This document shows, piece by piece, positions 7,215 to 14,100 of a stretch of 15,378 nucleotides of DNA. The DNA lies in contig JAAFHJ010000055.1 of assembly GCA_013298325.1 (NCBI GenBank), positions 1 through 15,378 of the forward strand, in the 5' to 3' direction. Position numbers and translations under genes: made by a program. Every line of letters begins with the position of its first letter. The first letter of the stretch is position 1. Origin of the DNA: Myxococcales bacterium. Lineage in GTDB: Bacteria > Myxococcota_A > Polyangia > Polyangiales > Polyangiaceae. The notes below the pieces were generated by a model. That model did not search any database, was not told the DNA's origin, and was given only the letters and a program-made list of their open reading frames with translations.

Positions 7215-7502
7215 ATGGCGAAATCAGACGGACTCTCCCGCGCGGTCTCCGCGCTCGCAGGCGCAGGCGGCGTGGCTCACGTCGTCTTCCTCACCACCTT
7301 TGGGCTCCGCTTCGTAAAGGGGGATGGTTTCCGCGTCTGGAATGGCTTTCTCGCCCTCCTCGCGGTGGTCGGTTTCGTTGCAAATCTCGTCGGTTGGGCG
7401 ATGCTCAAGCATGGCGGCAACCGCGCCGTTTCCAACAAGACGGGCGTCTACGCCCTTGCGCTTTCGACCGTTCTCGCCGGGCTTCTCCTCGTCGCCTCGT
7501 GA
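7215..7502 (+). CDS. Small membrane protein, three predicted transmembrane helices (95 aa)
   Basis: The start is the ATG of MAKSDGLSRAV at 7215; the much longer frame extending upstream lies antiparallel in sense to nothing and simply runs through the previous gene out of frame. Three hydrophobic segments are visible at about 10-34, 41-64 and 76-94, joined by short basic or polar loops (RFVKGDGFRVWN and KHGGNRAVSNK). There is no signal peptide, no cysteine and no known motif. By position it lies 64 bp after the lipoprotein and 27 bp before aroA, all on the same strand, so co-transcription with aroA is plausible. Function is unknown; it resembles generic small inner-membrane proteins. That it is coding rests on its composition and on filling the gap between tightly packed genes. 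Confidence 0.78.
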   Translation: MAKSDGLSRAVSALAGAGGVAHVVFLTTFGLRFVKGDGFRVWNGFLALLAVVGFVANLVGWAMLKHGGNRAVSNKTGVYALALSTVLAGLLLVAS

Positions 7503-7529
7503 CCGGCGGAGTGTGGTAGCTGAGCGCGC

Positions 7530-8876
7530 ATGACGGCGCTCGTGGTCCACCCCCAAACCCAACCTCTCCTCGGTGGCGTGCCGGTCCCGTCGGACAAGAG
7601 CATCGGCCACCGAGCCTTTTTGTTGGCCGGAATCGCGAATGGAACATCGCGAATTACTGGCTTTTCCTTTGGCGCCGACAACGTCTCCACGCTCGACGCG
7701 ATGGCGGCCCTCGGCAGTCACTGGGAGAGGGACGGGAAGGACGCCGTCGTCGTGAAGGGGACGGGGCTCTTCGGGCTCATCGAGCCGAAAGGGCCGATTG
7801 ATTGCGGCAACAGCGGCACGACGATGCGTTTGCTTGCTGGCATTCTCGTCGCGCAGCCCTTCGCGACGACGTTGATTGGAGATGCGTCGCTTACCCGCCG
7901 GCCGATGAAGCGCATCTTTACGCCGCTCCGGGAGCGGGGCGCCCGTCTCCATGGATCTTCGAATGATTCTGGGGAAGACCGGCCGCCGGTACATATTGAA
8001 GCACTTCCGGAAGCGGAACGGCTGCGCCCGCTTCAATACGCTTCGCCGATTGCAAGCGCGCAGATCAAGAGTGCCGTTCTTCTGTCTGGCCTCTACGCGC
8101 ACGGCGCGACTCAAATCTTCGAGCCTTCGATTTCGCGCGATCACAGTGAACGCATGCTTCGGGCGCTTGGCGTGCCGCTGGAGGCGGTCGGTTCCCTCGT
8201 GACCCTCGACCCTGCCGGCTGGAACGGAATGCTCCCGGGCCTCGAACTCGCGCTCCCCGGCGATCTCTCGGCGGCTGCATTTCTCCTTGCCGCCGGGCTC
8301 CTCGTCCCCGACTCCCAGGTGACCGTTCGCCACGTCGGCCTGAATCCGACGCGCACCGGCTTCTTGGAGGTCGTTCGCGACCTCGGTGGCCTCCTCGCCG
8401 TTGAACAAGAAGGCGACGAAGCGGGGGAGCCTGTCGGGCGCATCACGGCTGCTTTCTCCCAGCTTCGTGGGACAAAGGCCGGCGGAGAGACGGTCGTACG
8501 CGCGATCGATGAAGTCCCCATTTTGGCGGGGCTGGCGGCGCGCGCATCAGGCACGACGACGATTCGCGATGCACAGGAGCTGCGCGTGAAGGAGAGCGAC
8601 CGTCTCGCTGAAATGGCCGCAGTTCTTCGAGCTTTCGGCGTCGCTGTTGAGGAACTCCCTGATGGGTTGGTCGTCGAAGGGCAGCCCGAAGGACCTTTGA
8701 AGGGCGCACATGTCGACGCGCACGGTGACCATCGGATTGCGATGACGGCCGCAGTCCTTGCACTCCTCGGGGACGCACCTACCCGCATTGAAGACGTCGA
8801 CGCGATCGGAACGAGCTTTCCGCGGTTTGTCGGCACGCTCCGTGCCCTCGGCGCGAACGTCGACGTCGTTTCCTGA
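7530..8876 (+). CDS. aroA: 3-phosphoshikimate 1-carboxyvinyltransferase (EPSP synthase)
   Basis: Sixth step of the shikimate pathway: joins phosphoenolpyruvate to shikimate-3-phosphate, in the cytosol. 448 residues, close to normal. Motifs in order: PSDKSIGHR (20-28, with substrate-binding Lys23 and Arg28), DCGNSGTTMRLL (91-102, the PEP loop, Gly96), GDASLTRRPM, SAQIKSAVLLSG, RDHSERM, NPTRTGF, the catalytic Asp327 in DEVP, RVKESDR (352-358, Lys354/Glu355) and GDHRIAM (around Asp400). RxHxxE, SAQxK and NxTR are the signature set of class II EPSP synthases; the first motif has Ser where class II usually has GDK, and SIGHR has Gly for the usual Ser. No convincing Shine-Dalgarno precedes the ATG. 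cmk follows 47 bp downstream, a common gene order. The call is very secure. Confidence 0.97.
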   Translation: MTALVVHPQTQPLLGGVPVPSDKSIGHRAFLLAGIANGTSRITGFSFGADNVSTLDAMAALGSHWERDGKDAVVVKGTGLFGLIEPKGPIDCGNSGTTMRLLAGILVAQPFATTLIGDASLTRRPMKRIFTPLRERGARLHGSSNDSGEDRPPVHIEALPEAERLRPLQYASPIASAQIKSAVLLSGLYAHGATQIFEPSISRDHSERMLRALGVPLEAVGSLVTLDPAGWNGMLPGLELALPGDLSAAAFLLAAGLLVPDSQVTVRHVGLNPTRTGFLEVVRDLGGLLAVEQEGDEAGEPVGRITAAFSQLRGTKAGGETVVRAIDEVPILAGLAARASGTTTIRDAQELRVKESDRLAEMAAVLRAFGVAVEELPDGLVVEGQPEGPLKGAHVDAHGDHRIAMTAAVLALLGDAPTRIEDVDAIGTSFPRFVGTLRALGANVDVVS

Positions 8877-8923
8877 AGGCGTTCCAAAAGCCGCCGCCCT
8901 GCGCTATTCGCCGCCGCGTGATT

Positions 8924-9685
8924 ATGGCCGCTTCGTCTTCGCCTCCGCCCGCATCGAATACGGCTATCGACGCCCCCGAATCGCTCGTGACTGCCCGCGC
9001 CATCCGGCGGCTCGTGGTCGCCATCGACGGCCCCGCCGGTGCCGGGAAGAGCACGATCGCAAAAAAGCTCGCAGATTCGCTTGGTTACGTCCTCGTTGAT
9101 ACGGGTGCCATGTATCGTTGCGTAGCGCTTGCCGCGCGCCAGGATGGCGTCGCGTGGACCGATGAGCACGAGGTTTCGAAGGTCGCCGCTCGCGTAGTCG
9201 CGGAAAAACAGATCTCGCTTGTTCGCGATGAAGACGGCGGCGTCAAAGTCTATTTGCGCGGCGTCGATGTGTCGGAGGCGATCCGCGCCCGCGATGTTGC
9301 GCTCGGCGCAAGTTCCGTCTCTGCCTACCCGGAAGTGCGCGCCCATCTTCTCGATTTGCAACGAATGGCGGGGGCCGATGGGGGCGTCGTCCTGGAAGGG
9401 CGTGACATTGGAACTGTCGTCTTCCCCGACGCCGATGCGAAGTTCTTCTTGACGGCGAGCGATGAGATTCGCGCGCGCCGCCGCTTTGAAGAATTGCGTG
9501 AGAAGGGGGCCGATGCCTCGTTTGAAGCGACGCTCGCGGAAGTTCGTGAACGCGATGCACGTGACACCAACCGTCCGATCGCCCCCCTCCGACGCGCCGA
9601 CGACGCTTTCCTCGTCGACTCGAGCGACAAAAGCCTCGACGTCGTCATCGCCGAAATGATGGCCTACGTCGCGACGCGGGCGTGA
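8924..9685 (+). CDS. cmk: Cytidylate kinase
   Basis: Phosphorylates CMP and dCMP with ATP for nucleotide salvage and supply. With ATG 8924 the protein has 253 residues; a GTG six bases upstream (8918) is an equally possible start. The first 29 residues are a Ser/Pro/Ala-rich extension not seen in the roughly 225-residue family standard. The core begins RLVVAIDGPAGAGKST, with the P-loop GPAGAGKST at 36-44, then VDTGAMYR (58-65). The CMP-kinase insert domain follows, with EGRDIGTVVFPDA at 158-170 and RDARDTNRPIAPL (210-222), which supplies the lid and substrate-binding Arg/Asp residues. There is no visible ribosome-binding site. Its TGA overlaps the GTG start of the following lipoprotein (GTGA). 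In many bacteria rpsA follows cmk; here it does not. The call is very secure. Confidence 0.96.
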   Translation: MAASSSPPPASNTAIDAPESLVTARAIRRLVVAIDGPAGAGKSTIAKKLADSLGYVLVDTGAMYRCVALAARQDGVAWTDEHEVSKVAARVVAEKQISLVRDEDGGVKVYLRGVDVSEAIRARDVALGASSVSAYPEVRAHLLDLQRMAGADGGVVLEGRDIGTVVFPDADAKFFLTASDEIRARRRFEELREKGADASFEATLAEVRERDARDTNRPIAPLRRADDAFLVDSSDKSLDVVIAEMMAYVATRA

Positions 9686-10590
9686 CTCGACGCATACAAA
9701 ATCTTGTTTTTGCGACAGCTTTCGCGCTGGTCGCGTTGGCGGCCTGCGGCGGCCCGACCGTTTCGCCGGCGATGGACGGGCCCTCGCCGGCGTTGCCGAT
9801 TGCCGCGCGACCGCCGATCTACGTGCGTATTGCACCCAATGCCCTCCGTCGCGACGCGGTCTTTGGGCCCTTCGTCGATGGCCTTTTTCGTAAAGCTTCC
9901 GTAGATTTACCGGCGTCGACCGGCGCAGCCGCGCTTCGAGGCGTTTGGACGCGCGCCGATGCGGTCATCCTTACGCGTGCGTCCGACGGTGACCATGGCG
10001 CGCTGCTCCTCGAAGGGGTGCCTGGGGACGTCGACCCCGCGTTGCTCGGCGCGGAGCGGGGCGAGCGCCTGTTCACGCCGGCGCCGCCGCTCGTTGTGGG
10101 CGCGTCGGCATATCCTCGATTTTCAAGCGAGAATGGGCTCTTGACCGTCTACCCGGGGCGGACGTGGCTGCTTGGCGATGCAACCGACCCGCGCACACTC
10201 CCGCCGGTCGACGGGCAGTTGTTGACCGTCCTCCTCGACGGTCCGACGCTCACCCGCAAGGTGCCCCGCCTTCGGATCGGGCCGCTCGCCCCCCTCGGAG
10301 ATGGCCTCCGATCGGTTTCGATCACGCTCGGGGACGCCCCGGCGGGGACGTTGGCGAACGGGCGCGCCCTCGGTGCCGTCTTCGCGTACGCAAACGCAGA
10401 GCGTGCCGCGTCGGCGTCCGATGTCCTCCTGAGGGCGATCGCGGCGTTCCGCGGGCACGCCGGGGGGCTCGCGTTCCTCGCGGCTGCGCGGGTGTCGTCT
10501 GCCGCCGATCAAGTTGTCGTCCAGCTCGTCGTTGATGGTTCCGCGCTACGGGGCGTCGAAGGCGCCAACGGGCCGGCGCCGAGCGATTAG
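9682..10590 (+). CDS. Predicted lipoprotein of unknown function (family A, copy 2)
   Basis: Begins at GTG 9682, overlapping the cmk stop by 4 bp (GTGA), so translational coupling is likely. 302 residues: signal sequence ending with a good lipobox LAAC (Cys22), a short linker, then alternating strand and helix elements. These are ADAVILTRA (92-100), LLLEGVPGDVD (108-118), a strand pair around 138-166, DGQLLTVLLDG (177-187), AVFAYANAERAASASDVLLRA (232-252) broken by a turn, and a final QVVVQLVVDGSALRGVE (277-293). The order and spacing of these elements match the lipoprotein at 4059-5093, suggesting a divergent paralogue in which the C-terminal helix region is shorter. I do not recognise a named domain. 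It probably faces the periplasm. It is the last gene of the aromatic block; a GC-rich hairpin follows. Confidence 0.88.
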   Translation: MTRRIQNLVFATAFALVALAACGGPTVSPAMDGPSPALPIAARPPIYVRIAPNALRRDAVFGPFVDGLFRKASVDLPASTGAAALRGVWTRADAVILTRASDGDHGALLLEGVPGDVDPALLGAERGERLFTPAPPLVVGASAYPRFSSENGLLTVYPGRTWLLGDATDPRTLPPVDGQLLTVLLDGPTLTRKVPRLRIGPLAPLGDGLRSVSITLGDAPAGTLANGRALGAVFAYANAERAASASDVLLRAIAAFRGHAGGLAFLAAARVSSAADQVVVQLVVDGSALRGVEGANGPAPSD

Positions 10591-10613
10591 CACGGGCGCG
10601 GTTTGATTCGTCG

Positions 10614-10638
10614 CCGCGGGGCCGCGTTTCGCCCGCGG
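10614..10638 (+). terminator. GC-rich hairpin after the second lipoprotein gene
   Basis: CCGCGGG (10614-10620) pairs with CCCGCGG (10632-10638) around an 11-nt loop, 24 bp after the stop at 10590. There is no T-run behind it, so it is at best a pause site or a factor-assisted terminator. Confidence 0.3.
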
Positions 10639-10693
10639 ATTGCGGGGGGAAGACAGCGTCGCCTGCGCGCGAAAGATTGCGTCGATGATGCAT

Positions 10694-10714
10694 CACAAAT
10701 CTGAATGATTTGTG
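10694..10714. promoter_or_regulatory. Inverted repeat CACAAATC-N5-GATTTGTG
   Basis: Perfect 8-bp arms separated by TGAAT, in an AT-rich island about 90 bp before the barrel gene. No T-run follows, and the symmetry and 13-bp centre-to-centre spacing resemble a binding site for a dimeric repressor or activator. It may overlap the promoter, whose hexamers I cannot place with confidence. Confidence 0.5.
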
Positions 10715-10733
10715 CAAAATAGTTGGGAGTTTG

Positions 10734-10747
10734 CGGGAAAGTTCCCG
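10734..10747. promoter_or_regulatory. Short inverted repeat CGGGAA-AG-TTCCCG
   Basis: Perfect 6-bp arms around a 2-nt centre, second of three inverted repeats in the barrel-gene leader. With so short a centre it is more likely a DNA operator than an RNA hairpin. Confidence 0.35.
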
Positions 10748-10760
10748 TCTATTGCGCTGC

Positions 10761-10781
10761 GCGGTCGTCCTTTTCGACCGC
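10761..10781 (+). promoter_or_regulatory. Leader hairpin just upstream of the ribosome-binding site
   Basis: GCGGTCG (10761-10767) pairs with CGACCGC (10775-10781) around loop TCCTTTT. It ends 9 nt before the Shine-Dalgarno sequence GGAGAG (10791-10796), which itself lies 7 nt before the ATG at 10804. A stem this stable next to the ribosome site could influence translation or RNA stability. Confidence 0.45.
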
Positions 10782-10803
10782 CGTGAAGCCGGAGAGAACT
10801 TCC

Positions 10804-11580
10804 ATGAAACGCACGCTTATGAGCGCCCTTGCGGCGACGGCTACTTTTGCGACTCTTGCCTCGCACGCTTCCACTGCTTCCGCCGATTCCGCGAGCTACC
10901 CGATCGAAATTACGAAGCGTCCACTAACGCTCCCCGCCGGGGTCTTTCAGATCAACGGGAACGCGACGATCGACCTCTCGAAGGGGGCCGGGACTGCCAT
11001 TGAACTCAGCCCGAACGTCGCCTACGGCGTGAACGACGAGGTCGAACTGTCGCTGACGCATCAAGGTCACGGCAGCCTTCTCTTTGGTCCCGAGGGGACG
11101 AAGGTCTACAACGGCTTCGGCGCCGACGTGACCTATTGGGCCCTCAAAGCGCCGGTCGGAATCGCCCCCCATGCCGGGCTGGACGTTGGACCGTTTGACC
11201 CGAAGTTTGGTTTCGGGATCAATGTAGGTTCCCGCTTCTGGTACAATTTTTCCGATCGCGTCGTATTGAACGCAGATCCGCGCATCGGCTTCGGCGTGGC
11301 CAATCGCGCTGGCGGTGCTCGTGACTACCTTTCCGTGCCGGTAGCGCTCCTCGTTCAAACGACGGACAATCTCGGCCTTCGCATCGAATCCGGGGTCCGC
11401 GGCAGCCTGAATGGCTTCGGCGATACCTACGCGATTCCGCTTGGAGTTGCCGGTGTTTACGCGATCAACCACAGCGTCGACCTCGGTGCTCGATTCACGT
11501 TTACGGGGTTGATCAACGGCGCAGGTGCCGGTGCCTTCGACGGTCGTAACCTCGGTCTGTTTGCAAATATTCGTCTTTGA
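10804..11580 (+). CDS. Outer-membrane beta-barrel protein (258 aa)
   Basis: The start ATG 10804 is chosen because GGAGAG lies 7 nt upstream and a signal peptide begins there (MKRTLMSALAA..., predicted signal peptidase I site after ASA, residues 25-27); an upstream ATG at 10723 lacks both. The mature protein is made of short amphipathic segments alternating hydrophobic and polar residues, separated by Gly/Asn/Asp turns: GVFQINGNATIDLS, VNDEVELSLTHQG, FGFGINVGSRFWYNF, LGLRIESGVRGSL, VDLGARFTFTGLI and a closing LGLFANIRL. This is the pattern of an outer-membrane barrel of perhaps 10-12 strands. It has no cysteine. No transport substrate can be named. aqpZ starts 19 bp downstream on the same strand, so the two may be co-transcribed. 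The leader with three inverted repeats suggests regulated expression. Confidence 0.85.
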   Translation: MKRTLMSALAATATFATLASHASTASADSASYPIEITKRPLTLPAGVFQINGNATIDLSKGAGTAIELSPNVAYGVNDEVELSLTHQGHGSLLFGPEGTKVYNGFGADVTYWALKAPVGIAPHAGLDVGPFDPKFGFGINVGSRFWYNFSDRVVLNADPRIGFGVANRAGGARDYLSVPVALLVQTTDNLGLRIESGVRGSLNGFGDTYAIPLGVAGVYAINHSVDLGARFTFTGLINGAGAGAFDGRNLGLFANIRL

Positions 11581-11599
11581 GTCGCGAAAGTAAATTACT

Positions 11600-12331
11600 A
11601 TGAGTATCTCTCTCGCGCGTCGTTCCGGGGCGGAAGCACTTGGCACGTTTTGGCTCGTCTTTGGCGGCTGCGGAAGTGCCCTCCTCGCGGCGGCATTCCC
11701 CCAACTCGGCATCGGCTTCCACGGCGTTTCGCTCGCCTTCGGCCTCACCGTTTTGACGATGGCCTACGCCATCGGGCACGTCTCCGGCTGCCATTTGAAC
11801 CCGGCTGTCACGCTCGGACTTGTGGTCGCAAAGCGCTTCCCCGCCAAGGAAATCGCCGCCTATTGGGCGGCCCAAGTGGTCGGCGCACTCCTCGCTGCTG
11901 GCGCTCTTGCGGTGATTGTCACCGGCAAGTCGGGCGGCACGATCGGGACCTTCGCGAGCAACGGTTACGGGGCGAGCTCGCCGGCCGGCTATGGTGTTTC
12001 GGCGGCATTTCTCGTCGAATTCATTACGACGTTTTTCTTTCTGTTTATCATTCTCGGTGCCACCGACAAGCGCGCGCCGAGCGGCTTCGCTCCGATCGCA
12101 ATCGGCCTCGGGCTTACCTTGATTCACCTCATTTCGATTCCGGTGACGAACACGTCGGTCAATCCCGCACGCAGCATGAGCCAGGCGCTGTTTGCTGGCG
12201 GCCCTGCTGTTGGTCAATTGTGGCTCTTCTGGCTCGCGCCGCTCCTCGGCGCCGTCGCAGCCGGCGTGCTCTACCCGCTCCTCTGCGGCGGGGCGGATCG
12301 CGAACGCGAAGAAGCCGGCGCCAACGGGTAG
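11600..12331 (+). CDS. aqpZ: Aquaporin Z, water channel
   Basis: Inner-membrane tetrameric channel allowing rapid passive water flow. 243 residues with six membrane helices and two half-helices. The two NPA motifs are at 67-69 (HLNPAVT) and 188-190 (NTSVNPARS). The selectivity-filter residues correspond to E. coli AqpZ Phe43/His174/Thr183/Arg189: Phe47, His176, Thr185 and Arg191, the strict water-selective combination rather than a glycerol facilitator. Long stretches match E. coli AqpZ closely (GTFWLVFGGCGSA, GFAPIAIGL, TLIHLISIPVTNTSVNPARS). A Cys replaces Gly just before the first NPA (SGCHLNPA). It is 19 bp behind the barrel gene with no clear ribosome site of its own. A GC hairpin followed by T-tracts lies downstream. 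The call is very secure. Confidence 0.97.
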   Translation: MSISLARRSGAEALGTFWLVFGGCGSALLAAAFPQLGIGFHGVSLAFGLTVLTMAYAIGHVSGCHLNPAVTLGLVVAKRFPAKEIAAYWAAQVVGALLAAGALAVIVTGKSGGTIGTFASNGYGASSPAGYGVSAAFLVEFITTFFFLFIILGATDKRAPSGFAPIAIGLGLTLIHLISIPVTNTSVNPARSMSQALFAGGPAVGQLWLFWLAPLLGAVAAGVLYPLLCGGADREREEAGANG

Positions 12332-12390
12332 TCCGCTCTGGCGTTAGCGCGGCGCGTTGCCTTGCAACCGGCCGGGAAACTGGGCATCGT

Positions 12391-12433
12391 GGGCCGCATT
12401 TGGCGGCCCCGTAGCTCAGTTTTGCTGTTTTTC
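12391..12433 (+). terminator. Probable terminator of aqpZ
   Basis: GGGCCGC (12391-12397) and GCGGCCC (12403-12409) form a 7-bp stem with loop ATTTG, 59 bp after the aqpZ stop. Two T-rich stretches follow at 12420-12423 and 12429-12433. The T-tracts start 11 nt after the stem, so it is an imperfect intrinsic terminator. Confidence 0.4.
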
Positions 12434-12445
12434 CGGTGAGGTACC

Positions 12446-14026
12446 ATGCGAATCATGCGTCGTCCGTTGACAAAGCAGGCGGAAACAGTCGCCGTCGGTC
12501 TCACGACGTTCGCGCTGTATGTCGCGACGCGATATCCGGGACTTGGCGGACGCGTCAATTATGGGGATTCCGCGAAGTTCGCATTCCTTGGGGCGATTGG
12601 GGGAATCGGCCATCCACCGGGAAATCCTCTCTATACACTGTTGACCGTGCTCGCGGTGCGCGTCCCCGGACTCACGCCGGCGACCGCTGTGACGCTGCTG
12701 TCTGCCCTCTTTGGTGCAGCGACGATCGCGCTCATTTACGGGACTGCACGCCGCACATTTTCTGCGGTTTCAGCGCTCGCTGCCGCCGGCGCCGTTGCGC
12801 TTGGGCCGATCTTTTGGACGTTCTCGACGGAGCCGGAAGTCTACACGCTCAATACGTTTTTCATTGCGCTCGCGGTCGCCGGGGCAACCGCTGCGCCACT
12901 TGGGGATCTTTCCAAGAAGCGGGAAGGGGCAGTGCTCCGTTGGGGGGCGCTTGCACTCGCTTCTGCGCTCGCCGGCCTTGGCAATCATTTGACGATCATT
13001 TGCCTGTTTCCGCCGCTGCTCGTTCAGCTCGGCGCACGCTTACCGACCACCTTTGGCGGGCGCGCTCGTTCCGGGTCGATGGTCTTTCCGGTCGCCGTCG
13101 TCCTCGCGGGGCTCATCGTTGGCGGAGGGAGCTACGGCTACCTGCTCCTTCGTCGGAGCGCCGCCGAGTATTCGGAGTTTTCTGCGGTCCTCGGCTCTGA
13201 AACCTTTGTGGATTTCGTCACCGCGAAGGCGAAGCACACCGAAATGCGGCTTCCGACGGCGGCGGTTCTTTTCGGTGAGATTCTCCCTCGGATCGCCGAG
13301 TTCCTCCAGCGCCAGTGGGCGTTTCCGATGCTTCTCTGCGTCGGCGCCGGGTGGCAGCCGCTCGTCGCCGCCTGGGGGCGGAGGCCGGTGCTATTTCTCC
13401 TCGCTTCTGCCCTTCTATTTACTGCATTTCCTTGCTATTTTCGGATTCCAGACGGCGACGGTCACCTCCTCCCCGTCTACGTCTTTGCGGCACCGTTTCT
13501 GGCGGCGTGGATCGACGCGCGGGGGACGTCAGTGGCAAAGTTCGCCAAAGTGGCCGTCCTTGCGGCGCTGATCGGCCCGCCCGCTTCCCTCCACGTGGCG
13601 ACGTGGACGCGTTTGTTTTCGCGTACTTCCGTCGATGACATCGGCCACGGCCCCGTCGCTTGGGAGTTGCCCGAGGTCGTCCGCACGATTCCGGTCGGCG
13701 CAACGCTTTGGATTCCCTGCAACCACTACGGCTGCGTCGAAGTCGTCAACTACGTCCGCTGGACCGACCCCGCCGTGCGCGAACGCCGCATTTCCTTCGC
13801 AGTACCCGAAGAGCCGCGGGGCTACGCGTGGAGCGATCCGCCACCACCGGCAGCTCCGGCAACCGATGCACGACCGGCGGCGCCGATTTGTTCGCTCCAC
13901 GAGGAGGACTTCCGGGACTGGCGACAGCGCCGCTGGTCGACGCGACGGTGGGACCGCCCCGCGCACCAGGTCGCCGGAAAGAGCTACGAGGGCGTTCCGA
14001 TTTTCTGCACCTTTGGGCCCGAATGA
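12446..14026 (+). CDS. DUF2723/TMEM260-family membrane protein, probable GT-C type glycosyltransferase
   Basis: 526 residues with about ten hydrophobic segments up to residue 390, then a soluble tail of about 130 residues. The start ATG 12446 has GAGG four bases upstream. Family marks: an early membrane helix followed by an acidic loop GDSAKF (40-45) and HPPGNPLY (56-63), where DUF2723 proteins have EDSGEF and HPPGYPLY; FSTEPEVYTLN (126-136), matching the AEVYTLN motif; GLGNHLT (177-183); and IPDGDGHLLPVY late in the membrane part. DUF2723 relates to the eukaryotic protein O-mannosyltransferase TMEM260 and the GT-C fold; the donor would be a lipid-linked sugar and the active site periplasmic. 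The tail contains CNHYGC (425-430), a Pro-rich linker (464-481) and two further Cys. It stands alone between a terminator and the fibre-like gene. Family assignment is firm; acceptor unknown. Confidence 0.92.
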   Translation: MRIMRRPLTKQAETVAVGLTTFALYVATRYPGLGGRVNYGDSAKFAFLGAIGGIGHPPGNPLYTLLTVLAVRVPGLTPATAVTLLSALFGAATIALIYGTARRTFSAVSALAAAGAVALGPIFWTFSTEPEVYTLNTFFIALAVAGATAAPLGDLSKKREGAVLRWGALALASALAGLGNHLTIICLFPPLLVQLGARLPTTFGGRARSGSMVFPVAVVLAGLIVGGGSYGYLLLRRSAAEYSEFSAVLGSETFVDFVTAKAKHTEMRLPTAAVLFGEILPRIAEFLQRQWAFPMLLCVGAGWQPLVAAWGRRPVLFLLASALLFTAFPCYFRIPDGDGHLLPVYVFAAPFLAAWIDARGTSVAKFAKVAVLAALIGPPASLHVATWTRLFSRTSVDDIGHGPVAWELPEVVRTIPVGATLWIPCNHYGCVEVVNYVRWTDPAVRERRISFAVPEEPRGYAWSDPPPPAAPATDARPAAPICSLHEEDFRDWRQRRWSTRRWDRPAHQVAGKSYEGVPIFCTFGPE

Positions 14027-14100
14027 AGGCCCGGTTCGCGCAGCGTAACGTGGCAGCTTCGGGAAGGGCATGGTTCCGCGCTCGTTGCTAAACGGCCGGG

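Noticed and set aside
8141..9835. A 564-codon minus-strand open frame across aroA and cmk
   Set aside because: Both genes on the plus strand are unmistakable; the antisense product is Arg/Ser/Pro-rich with no recognisable domain.
12405..12420. GGCCCCGTAGCTCAGT, like the 5' end of a tRNA
   Set aside because: No anticodon arm or T-arm follows before the next start codon, and the first bases belong to the right arm of the terminator stem. A tRNA relic cannot be excluded but has no further support.
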